30,362 nt of DNA from Helcococcus bovis. GTDB lineage: Bacteria; Bacillota; Clostridia; Tissierellales; Peptoniphilaceae. The number at the start of each line of letters is the position of its first letter. Within the stretch, counting starts at the first letter, position 1. This document shows positions 1-5,861 of this stretch, piece by piece. A program made the position numbers and the translations under genes. The notes under the pieces were generated by a model. That model had not been told where the DNA came from and ran no database searches. It was given only the letters and a program-made list of their open reading frames with translations. The DNA lies in assembly GCF_046035435.1 (NCBI RefSeq), contig NZ_JBFNFH010000020.1. One strand, written 5' to 3'.

Positions 1-339
1 TATGTTAAAATAAAAATGCATCCATTTTCTTACATGTGACTTTTCATAATTTTATAAGTAAAAATAGCACAAATTAATGTTAAAGATGCATTTTATATTT
101 AAGTTTTATAGAAATTTTTAGTAAATTAGAACTTTAATCCACTCTATACTACTCAAACTCAATATGTCCATTGATGTCGTTTTATATAAATGGCATAAAA
201 TCAAGGTTTTAGTAGTCGGATTTAGTCTTATTATCTGATTTATTTATGTTTATCCGATTTTTTGCATTCATTTTGCAAGCACAGATATTAATATTTTATA
301 CTAGCTCTTTATATCAAACTTTTTTAATAATATTATCAT
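1..339. other. AT-rich non-coding edge of the accessory region
   Basis: I see no gene or convincing hairpin in this stretch. Its one notable content is a 14-base copy of the guaA 3' end at 151-164, listed separately. The rest is very AT-rich and lies downstream of the truncated gene that ends at 340. Confidence 0.5.
151..164 (-). repeat. Distal attachment-site-like copy of the guaA 3' end
   Basis: On the minus strand this reads TATTGAGTTTGAGT, identical over 14 bases to the last coding bases of guaA (5864-5877), and like guaA it would read I-E-F-E followed by a stop codon (TAG here, TGA in guaA). The guaA 3' end is a known integration site for genomic islands. The two copies bracket about 5.7 kb that contains mobilisation-gene remnants. 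I infer an attL/attR pair; no integrase gene is visible. Confidence 0.6.
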
Positions 340-1380
340 TTATCTCACCACAATCCAATTCCCATCTCGTTTTGAGCCAATTCTTTCAATCATCTTCTTT
401 TCTTGCAAAGATTTAAAAGCTCTTTCAATAGTCCTCTTAGTTACTCCTACCATTTCTGCAAGCTCAACTGATGTCATACTTGGATTTTCTATCAAAAGTT
501 CTATCACTTTCTTTTCCGTCTTATTTAAAGCGACATTCAAACCGACATTCAAACCGACATTTTTATTGTCTGTTTGATCAATTACTTCTTTATCAAAAGG
601 AATCGTGCATCTAATATAGTTACTTTCAATTTGAAAAACATCTTTCCCATATTTTTCTACAATCGTTGGAATACCATGCCCTGTATGTTCTGTAAGTCGC
701 ATATTTAAAAATATTCTCATCAATGTAGCATTTCTAGGTTTACTTATTCCTTCAAAGAATTGTTCTTTTGTCATTCCATTAGGAAGTCCACCATGAGAAA
801 GAATTTCAAGTCTGTTATTAAACATTGAAATCTGAGGCTCTGTAATTGTCCAGTCGTTATGAACTAAAGCATTTAAAATAGCCTCATTAACACAATCATA
901 ATCAAATAAATATGTATCTTTTCTTGGTCTGACTGTCGTATCAGATATACATATATTTTCAGCCTGTAATCTGTTTTTTATTTTTCCATATGTTGTTAAA
1001 ATACATCCATAACCATAATCACTTCTTTCAGATATAGAAGACTTATTTTCTCCTTGAAATTTCACAAAAATAAAGGGAATATTGTTTTTATCAGATAATA
1101 ATTCTGCAAGTAAATTATATTCTCCGGCTTCATTCCTTAAATTTAAATTTGTCTCAAAAGACTTATCTTCTAAATGGTAATTTTTTTCAGAATAATATAT
1201 CTTAAGTTCTCTAAAGGATAAATCATATGATTTTGACCTTTTCTTAAGCATGTATTCATTATCTATGAACTTTTTCTCATACCTAATTTTTATCTGCTCG
1301 GGTGTCATCTCTTTGCAGGTTGTTCCTATTCTTATTGTGCATCCTGTAGAAGAAAATCCATATTTCTTTTGACAATTTCT
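340..1380 (-). pseudogene. 5'-truncated AlbA_2/Schlafen-type ATP-binding transcriptional regulator
   Basis: The open part from the ATG at 1308 encodes 322 residues. Homology continues upstream of that ATG in the same frame, through residues KKYGFSSTGCTIRIGTTCKE, the end of the N-terminal AlbA_2 domain, until an in-frame stop at 1381-1383. The remaining protein has a GHKL-like ATP-binding region (VNEAILNALVHNDW, then GHGIPTIVEKYG) and a C-terminal winged helix (MTSVELAEMVGVTKRTIERA). Full-length relatives start with a complete AlbA_2 domain of roughly 130 residues, most of which is missing here. The break falls where a mobC remnant begins in another frame, so the junction looks like a deletion fusing two genes. 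There is no good ribosome binding site before 1308. A shortened protein could still be made, but I favour a pseudogene. A small in-frame repeat (NVGLNVGLNVAL) precedes the winged helix. Confidence 0.75.
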
Positions 1381-1596
1381 CTATTTTTTCTCTCATATAA
1401 TCTATATCTTTATTGTAAATAATACCAGTTGTATTAGTAGCTTTTGCAATCTGGTTTATGTTATTTATTGCATTTGAAATTAACGATTGGAGATTTCTAA
1501 ATGCTTCTAGGTCTACAATATAAATTTTTTTTCTTCATCTGATAAATATATTTTAAGTTGTTTTTTTCTTATTCTATTATCCTTACATTTCTCCCT
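1366..1596 (-). pseudogene. mobC: mobC remnant, copy 1 (internally deleted, frame-shifted)
   Basis: Two frames read on the minus strand together resemble a MobC relaxosome protein of mobilisable elements. The 5' part encodes NRIRKKQLKIYLSDEEKKFI (the N-terminal DNA-binding start) and then hits a stop. One frame over, the C-terminal half continues as DLEAFRNLQSLI and NNINQIAKATNTTGIIYN, the conserved MobC signature. The middle of the protein, about 25 residues, is missing, so an internal deletion probably changed the frame. The 3' end runs straight into the AlbA_2 remnant. The same NNINQIAKATNTTG stretch occurs in the second remnant at 5441-5683. MobC normally helps a relaxase open oriT; no relaxase gene is visible nearby. 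Confidence 0.7.
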
Positions 1597-1625
1597 TACT
1601 TTTACAATTGTTATTTTCGAAAATA

Positions 1626-1667
1626 AAAAACTACTAAAAATCTATCCCTAGATTCTTAGTAGTTTTT
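1626..1667. terminator. Long bidirectional terminator hairpin
   Basis: Arms at 1627-1644 and 1649-1666 pair over 18 bases with one mismatch around a TCCC loop, with A and T runs on the two sides. It lies just downstream of the minus-strand gene at 1708-2124 and probably ends that operon. Confidence 0.85.
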
Positions 1668-1707
1668 ATTCATCATAACTAAGATTGATTATTATCAACT
1701 AAATTAC

Positions 1708-2124
1708 TTAAATTTTATTCCATTCTTTGTCTTCTAATTTTTTGAAATTAGCCTTGTTAGCGCCAAAAATTTTTCCATTAAAAGGAATTTCATATCCTAT
1801 TTTTTTTCCAATATGAACTAATTCTATGATGGCTTTATTATTTTTAACTTCGATATCAAAAAAACTAATTTCATTCCATGGCATAAATAAGAAATCTCTT
1901 TTTAAAGAATTACTTATTTCCTTTTCGTGAATTCCTTTATTTGAAAAATATAAGATAAAAGTTCTATTTGAATCCAAAGTATAAAAAATATTACTAGCTA
2001 TCAACTTAGCAAGACCTGTTTTTAAATCATTATGCTTAATTGCTAACAAGTGATTATCTAAATTCCCAAATTCATTTTTTATTTTTTCATTTATTTCATT
2101 GTTATCATTAAATAAAAGTCCCAT
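1708..2124 (-). CDS. Hypothetical protein, possible PH-like fold
   Basis: This encodes 138 residues, probably cytoplasmic, with no signal peptide or membrane segment. I do not recognise the family with certainty. The central part alternates hydrophobic strands (RTFILYFSNKGIHEKEI, then FMPWNEISFFDIEVKNNKAIIELV), resembling the small PH-like proteins of Firmicutes that carry a 'PW..I' strand. The start is supported by AGGTGA five bases upstream. The ATG lies four bases after the stop of the small membrane protein gene at 2129-2296, so the two are probably translationally coupled. It is the last gene of the small operon that starts near 3190, and the terminator at 1626-1667 follows it. Confidence 0.6.
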   Translation of the reverse strand: MGLLFNDNNEINEKIKNEFGNLDNHLLAIKHNDLKTGLAKLIASNIFYTLDSNRTFILYFSNKGIHEKEISNSLKRDFLFMPWNEISFFDIEVKNNKAIIELVHIGKKIGYEIPFNGKIFGANKANFKKLEDKEWNKI

Positions 2125-2128
2125 ATTA

Positions 2129-2296
2129 TCACCTACTAAAATATTTTTCCTTTCTACCTTTTAACAAATATGTCTTTTTACTTGAAACGATACAAGCGTA
2201 TACTGTTGCTATAATTGCCATAATCAAACGAGATAAACCGTAAGGTAAGTAAATTCTTGGTATAAAAATTACCCATAGGACAAATATTATATCCAT
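2129..2296 (-). CDS. Small membrane protein (55 aa)
   Basis: This short frame encodes 55 residues: two hydrophobic stretches (MDIIFVLWVIFIPRIYL and LIMAIIATVYACIVS) followed by a basic tail (KKTYLLKGRKEKYFSR). It reads as a two-span membrane protein with its charged end probably in the cytoplasm. The start lies five bases after the stop of the preceding small gene, and there is no clear Shine-Dalgarno, which suggests coupling. Its own stop is followed at once by the ribosome binding site and ATG of the 138-residue gene. I assign no function. Confidence 0.5.
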   Translation of the reverse strand: MDIIFVLWVIFIPRIYLPYGLSRLIMAIIATVYACIVSSKKTYLLKGRKEKYFSR

Positions 2297-2301
2297 ATAA
2301 A

Positions 2302-2478
2302 CTAATTTTGTTTTACTTTCTTAAATATCCTATTATTAATTATAGACTGGAGAATTGTAGCAATGACAAAAATAACAACCCATACATAAATAAACTTATC
2401 ATTCCTAGCTTTTAGCGAGTAATACCCTACACTAGAAACTATCATTAAAATATATATTAAAAGTGACTTCTGATTCAT
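2302..2478 (-). CDS. Small membrane protein (58 aa), similar to the one at 2840-3043
   Basis: This encodes 58 residues starting MNQKSLLIYILMIVSSVGYY, with a second hydrophobic span VWVVIFVIATIL and a basic end (RIFKKVKQN). The layout and the shared pattern K-x-L-x-YIL-x-I-x-S with a following GY motif resemble the 67-residue protein at 2840-3043, so the two are probably paralogues. The Shine-Dalgarno is weak (GGA about seven bases upstream). It lies about 105 bases after the HTH gene on the same strand. Function is unknown; small two-span proteins next to a Cro-type HTH gene are a recurring pair in Firmicutes. Confidence 0.55.
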   Translation of the reverse strand: MNQKSLLIYILMIVSSVGYYSLKARNDKFIYVWVVIFVIATILQSIINNRIFKKVKQN

Positions 2479-2583
2479 CACGTTTCCAACTATCCATCCT
2501 TATTAATTAAAATTATCCTACCTTTATTTTAACTATCTTATCTATAATCAAATAAGATGGACTAATATAACTTAATCGCACTT

Positions 2584-2787
2584 CTACTTAAATATAAATA
2601 CTTCTTTAATATCTTTATTTAATACCTTGCATATTTTGTATGCAGTTTCCAGAGTTGGGCTTATTGTATTATTTTCATAAGCCATTATTGACCTTCTTTT
2701 CATACCAACAGCTTTAGCTAGTTTATGTTGCGATAATCCAAGTTCTTTTCTAAATTCTGCTATTCTATTTTCAATTACTACTTCCAT
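2584..2787 (-). CDS. Small Cro/CI-type HTH regulator
   Basis: This encodes 67 residues that are almost entirely one HTH_3 (Xre/Cro) domain: NRIAEFRKELGLSQHKLAKA, then VGMKRRSIMAYENNTISPTL and YKICKVLNKDIKEVFIF. That is the compact YozG-like form with no ligand or oligomerisation domain. GGAAG lies upstream of the ATG at a usable distance. It sits inside a run of small membrane-protein genes on the same strand. The likely role is autoregulation of this operon through the tandem repeats at 3171-3210 (an inference from position). Confidence 0.85.
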   Translation of the reverse strand: MEVVIENRIAEFRKELGLSQHKLAKAVGMKRRSIMAYENNTISPTLETAYKICKVLNKDIKEVFIFK

Positions 2788-2839
2788 ATAATCACTTCCA
2801 TATATGTTTATAATGCAAATTAATCACATAACAATGACT

Positions 2840-3043
2840 TTAATATATACGATACGGTCTTCTTATATTCATATTTACATGCTTTTTTTTGTTGAAGAAA
2901 TAATCTAACGATAATATTGCACAAACAAACACACATATAATCGCTACATACATGGGTATATGCTTTTTAAAGGCATTATATCCTACGAATATGGTTATTA
3001 TAGATGCAATTATCAAAATATACTTCAAAATTTTTATATTCAT
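2840..3043 (-). CDS. Small two-span membrane protein (67 aa)
   Basis: The protein has two predicted membrane spans (YILIIASIITIFVGY and MYVAIICVFVCAILSLDYFF) and a basic, Asn-rich tail. The start is supported by AGGAAAAG six bases upstream. It is the first gene after the promoter at 3199-3228 and is followed by the HTH gene 52 bases on. It resembles the 58-residue protein at 2302-2478. I do not recognise a named family. The pairing with an HTH gene suggests a regulated accessory module rather than a housekeeping function. Confidence 0.65.
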   Translation of the reverse strand: MNIKILKYILIIASIITIFVGYNAFKKHIPMYVAIICVFVCAILSLDYFFNKKKHVNMNIRRPYRIY

Positions 3044-3170
3044 ATTTCTTTTCCTAATTTATAAAATCTAAACCTCAACTACTAAATATAGGATCAACGT
3101 ATCTCCATTTTTATACCTTTGAAAATTAAAGTATAACATAACACTCTTATCCTCTTACAATTATGTATGG

Positions 3171-3228
3171 TTACATTTATAGCACCATTGTTACATTTAT
3201 AGTACCATGATATCATTTTTTTTGTCAA
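3171..3228 (-). promoter_or_regulatory. Promoter with tandem 20-bp operator-like repeats
   Basis: On the minus strand TTGACA (3223-3228) and TACTAT (3199-3204) are separated by 18 bases. Two direct repeats of 20 bases, at 3171-3190 and 3191-3210, match at 17 positions (TTACATTTATAG shared). One overlaps the -10 box and the other covers the start of transcription. This is a good place for repression by the HTH protein encoded just downstream. Confidence 0.7.
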
Positions 3229-3330
3229 ATCGTTTTACTTACTTTTTTACAATAGACATTAAAACATCTACCACAATAGAATTACCAGACTATTTATAAA
3301 GTTTGTTTGAGGTTTAAATTTTTATTTTTG

Positions 3331-3500
3331 TATGTATTAAAAAGACCGTAGATTTAAACTACGGTCTAATTTTTATCCAAATGTAAACCACTTGGAACTA
3401 TTATTCAATTTATTCTTTTTAACAAATGTTCCCATTTTAATCCCAGTTACAGTTTTCTATCTTTTATAACTTTTGATTTTACAAAGTTTTTAATTTTTTT
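3331..3500. repeat. About 170-bp repeat, copy 1
   Basis: This stretch matches 5686-5859 in the same orientation with roughly 85-90% identity by eye. It contains a hairpin terminator and, on the minus strand, a tiny frame (3373-3435, 20 residues) starting MGTFVKKNKLNNSSKWF that is nearly identical to one in copy 2. Both copies end at a guaA-stop-like sequence. I read them as the guaA-proximal ends of two related elements. The peptide could be the tail of a lost gene, perhaps an integrase; that is a guess. Confidence 0.8.
3343..3376. terminator. Hairpin terminator within repeat copy 1
   Basis: AGACCGTAG (3343-3351) and CTACGGTCT (3359-3367) form a perfect 9-bp stem, with a T-rich tail on the plus strand and a T-rich tail on the minus strand too. 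It insulates the operon promoter at 3199-3228 from the left-hand end of the repeat. Confidence 0.8.
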
Positions 3501-3504
3501 GCTA

Positions 3505-3516
3505 CTATTCCCACTC
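3505..3516 (-). repeat. Imperfect guaA-end-like site inside the accessory region
   Basis: The minus strand reads GAGTGGGAATAG, the commonest form of the guaA 3' end (E-W-E-stop), at the same offset from repeat copy 1 as the real guaA end is from repeat copy 2. The resident guaA ends in GAGTTTGAG instead. I infer a relic attachment site from a second element. Confidence 0.5.
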
Positions 3517-3744
3517 TTCTTTTCCAAACATCCGATATATCCCAAACCGTTCAAAATACTAGATTCTATTTTTTAGAGTATCACCAAATCCATCTAATTA
3601 TAGGACGTTTTCAGATTTTTAGTCCCGTCCTAGTCCCAGTACCGGATAATATGATTACTTTTATGGTAAAAACTATCTATTAAATTTTTAAAGAATCTTA
3701 TCTTCCTTATGAAATCCTTAAATTTGTATTTTATACTAAGTTAA
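3517..3744. other. Non-coding stretch with a short inverted repeat
   Basis: No gene is recognisable here. TAGGACG at 3601-3607 and CGTCCTA at 3626-3632 are exact inverted repeats with an 18-base loop. A minus-strand frame of 18 codons ends at 3505 (FGIYRMFGKEEWE), too short to identify. Confidence 0.4.
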
Positions 3745-4107
3745 TTTACAGAATATATTGGATTAATCAACCTCTTTTTAATATCGGTAATTCTTGTATT
3801 TTTAGCACTCTGCATAAACTTAAAATATCTGGGTGCTGTAACATTCTTATCGGTTTTCACATCCTTAGTAAGGTTTTTCTTAGCTGTACAAAATATTCTA
3901 CATTTTGCTAGACAAATATTCTTAATGACCTATCTAAGTCTTGAAATAGATATTTTTAGGCATCTTGCTCTATGGCATATCGGAGTGCTTAGTCTAATTT
4001 CTCTTGTAGAATCTTCATTATCTATTATATTAGCAACAAAATTATTAAGATATCAAAAACAAAAGAGCACATATAGTCTGAGAAGAGTAAAGAAAATTCA
4101 AAAATAA
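3745..4107 (+). pseudogene. 5'-truncated membrane protein
   Basis: An open frame of 120 codons runs from a stop at 3742 to 4107. It is strongly hydrophobic from its first codons (LFLISVILVFLALCI, TFLSVFTSLVRFFLAV, LSLISLVESSLSIILA) and ends in a basic tail. The first in-frame ATG, at 3925, is in the middle of the hydrophobic region and has no Shine-Dalgarno. The gene therefore seems to have lost its 5' end. I do not recognise the family. It sits between a relic attachment-like site and the gpx promoter, in keeping with general decay of this region. Confidence 0.45.
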
Positions 4108-4125
4108 TTACAAAAAAAAAATATA

Positions 4126-4169
4126 TTTTGTCAAATATACTTTTGCCAAATATAAAAATGTGATATAAT
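4126..4169 (+). promoter_or_regulatory. gpx-ohrR promoter with two TTTGnCAAA repeats
   Basis: TATAAT lies at 4164-4169. Two copies of TTTTGnCAAATATA, at 4126-4139 and 4141-4154, are spaced 15 bases apart, and each contains the small palindrome TTTGnCAAA. The second overlaps the likely -35 (TTGCCA, 4143-4148; the 15-base spacer is short). These are candidate OhrR operators. Confidence 0.6.
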
Positions 4170-4247
4170 ACAATCAAGATGAAAAAATAGTCTAATTGTT
4201 TTTAATTAAGCAATTGATATTTAAATTAATTTTTAAGGAGGATTAAT

Positions 4248-4793
4248 ATGACAGAAATTTATAATTATAGCGTTAAAACCCAAAAGGGTGAAGATATTTC
4301 TTTAAATCAATTCAAAGGAAAAGTATTATTGATAGTAAACACAGCAACAGGTTGCGGGTTTACTCCTCAATATAAAGAATTAGAAGAAATATTTGAAAAA
4401 TATCACGACCAAGGATTTGAAATAATAGATATCCCTTGTAATCAATTTGCAGGTCAAACACCTGGAACTGATGAAGAAATAACTAATTTTTGTACGCTAA
4501 ATTATCATACAAAGTTCCCACAAATGACTAAATCCAATGTAAATGGTGATAATGCTTTACCATTATTTGAGTATTTAAAAAGCCAAAAAGGATTTTCTGG
4601 ATTTGGAAAAGGACCAAAAGCATTGATGATGTCTGTAATGTTAAAAAAGATTGATAAAGATTATAAAAATAATCCAGATATAAAATGGAATTTTACAAAG
4701 TTTTTAGTAGATCGTGATGGAAATGTAGTTTCTCGTTTTGAACCAACTGAAAGCATGCATGAAGTTGCAAAAGCAGTTGAATCATTATTATGA
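4248..4793 (+). CDS. Glutathione peroxidase family, Cys-type thiol peroxidase
   Basis: The 181-residue length is usual for bacterial Gpx. The thioredoxin-fold signature NTATGCGFTPQYKELE carries Cys36 in place of selenocysteine. CNQFAGQ (Gln70) and WNFTKFLVDRDG supply the rest of the catalytic tetrad. Cys82 in NFCTLNYHTKFP is well placed as the resolving Cys, so this is probably a thioredoxin-dependent peroxidase for organic or lipid hydroperoxides rather than a true glutathione enzyme. A strong AAGGAGG precedes the ATG. The stop overlaps the ATG of the OhrR gene (ATGA), so the two are co-translated. TrxB, encoded at 14877-15815, could supply electrons. It lies within the presumed guaA-linked element, possibly as cargo. 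Confidence 0.93.
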   Translation: MTEIYNYSVKTQKGEDISLNQFKGKVLLIVNTATGCGFTPQYKELEEIFEKYHDQGFEIIDIPCNQFAGQTPGTDEEITNFCTLNYHTKFPQMTKSNVNGDNALPLFEYLKSQKGFSGFGKGPKALMMSVMLKKIDKDYKNNPDIKWNFTKFLVDRDGNVVSRFEPTESMHEVAKAVESLL

Positions 4794-5227
4794 TTGATAA
4801 TCTTAAATTAGAAAATCAATTGTGTTTTCCACTATATGCAGCAAGCAGAAAAGTAATATCTGCATATACGCCGTTTCTTAAACCACTAGATTTGACATAT
4901 ACTCAATATTTAATTATGTTAGTTTTGTGGGAAAAAGATGGGCAAACAATTGGAGATATATGTAGACTTCTTCACTTAGATAATGGAACAGTCACGCCTA
5001 CAATCAAAAAAATTATAGATAAGGGCTTAATTAATAGAAAAAGAAAGGAGGAGGATGATAGGGTAGTAGAAATATTTTTAACGACAAAAGGCAAGGAATT
5101 AAAAAAAAGAGCATATGAAATCCCGGATAAAGTTATTTGCAATTTGGGATTAAAAAATGTAAATACAGAAGAACTTTATAATATCCTATATGAAATCATT
5201 AATTTTGAGCCTTCAAAAGAAAAGTGA
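4790..5227 (+). CDS. ohrR: OhrR-type MarR-family peroxide sensor
   Basis: The 145-residue MarR-family repressor has the OhrR hallmark at its N terminus: LENQLCFPLYAASRKVISAY, with Cys12 where OhrR proteins have their reactive peroxide-sensing Cys. The winged helix follows (TIGDICRLLHLDNGTVTPTI, then the wing RKRKEEDDRVVEIFLT). OhrR represses hydroperoxide-detoxifying genes until that Cys is oxidised. The four-base overlap with gpx suggests it controls gpx and itself through the TTTGnCAAA repeats at 4126-4154. It is a single-Cys (1-Cys) type, as I see no second conserved Cys near the C terminus apart from one at the start of the dimer helix region. Confidence 0.88.
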   Translation: MIDNLKLENQLCFPLYAASRKVISAYTPFLKPLDLTYTQYLIMLVLWEKDGQTIGDICRLLHLDNGTVTPTIKKIIDKGLINRKRKEEDDRVVEIFLTTKGKELKKRAYEIPDKVICNLGLKNVNTEELYNILYEIINFEPSKEK

Positions 5228-5298
5228 ATTATGTATAGGATTATGAGTAGAAAAATATATAAATTATAAGGTATTATTTGGGTCTGTAAATAATTTTG

Positions 5299-5347
5299 TG
5301 TATCAACCTTAATCCTCCTAAAAGTGTAAGGGTTGATACATTTTTTA
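5299..5347 (+). terminator. Terminator after gpx-ohrR
   Basis: TGTATCAACCTTA and TAAGGGTTGATACA pair (one bulged G) around a loop of about 15 bases and are followed by TTTTTTA. It lies 70 bases after the ohrR stop. Confidence 0.85.
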
Positions 5348-5440
5348 TTTATCAATGTTTATCAACTCCTCTAGAATTTGAGTTTTACTTAATTTTACAC
5401 AACTATGATAAACTGTCAATTTTTCATGAAAATTTAGAGT

Positions 5441-5683
5441 TTATTTTATAGGATGTATTTTTGTAATTACCATACTAATCAGTAGAACTTTCTTTTGATT
5501 TATTAAGAAGTATGGAATGTATATCCCATATCTCTTTGATAATTTTTCTATTTGTTTATTCATTGATTCGATTTCATTTTTGTAAATAACACCAGTGGTA
5601 TTAGTTGCCTTTGCAATCTGATTTATATTGTTTGTTGTATTTGAAAGTAGCCATTGGAAATATCTAAATAAATTAATCCTCAT
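5441..5683 (-). pseudogene. mobC: mobC remnant, copy 2 (5'-truncated)
   Basis: The 80-residue frame contains the MobC core NNINQIAKATNTTGVIY and the following helix (NEIESMNKQIEKLSKRYG). The N-terminal ribbon-helix-helix half is missing: the frame begins right at the edge of repeat copy 2. The tail after SKRYG does not resemble copy 1 and may be frame-shifted. No relaxase or oriT partner is visible. It supports the view that this region descends from mobilisable elements. Confidence 0.7.
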
Positions 5684-5685
5684 AA

Positions 5686-5859
5686 TATGTACGCAAAAAG
5701 ACCGCAGCTTTTAACTACGGTCTTATTTTTTGTCCAAATTTAAACCACTTGGAACTATTATTCAATTTATTCTTTTCAACAAATGAACCCATTTTAATCC
5801 CAGTTACAGTTTTTTATCTTCTGTAACCGTTGATTTTACAAGGTTTTTTGTTTTTTTGC
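5686..5859. repeat. About 170-bp repeat, copy 2 (abuts guaA)
   Basis: This matches 3331-3500 in the same orientation. It starts next to the truncated mobC and ends two bases before the guaA stop codon. On the minus strand it holds a 25-codon frame (5715-5792, MGSFVEKNKLNNSSKWFKF) whose stop lies in the terminator stem. It is the guaA-proximal end of the presumed element. Confidence 0.8.
5698..5731. terminator. Hairpin terminator within repeat copy 2
   Basis: AAGACCG (5698-5704) and CGGTCTT (5718-5724) pair, extended by AG/CT after one mismatch. A T run follows on the plus strand, and TTTTT follows on the minus strand. It probably ends guaA transcription as well as insulating the island. Confidence 0.8.
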
Positions 5860-5861
5860 GA

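Noticed and set aside
5281..5340. Possible insertion-sequence end (GGTCTGTAAATAATTTTGTG) after ohrR.
   Set aside because: There is no transposase remnant and no second end; the inverted repeat is fully explained as a terminator.
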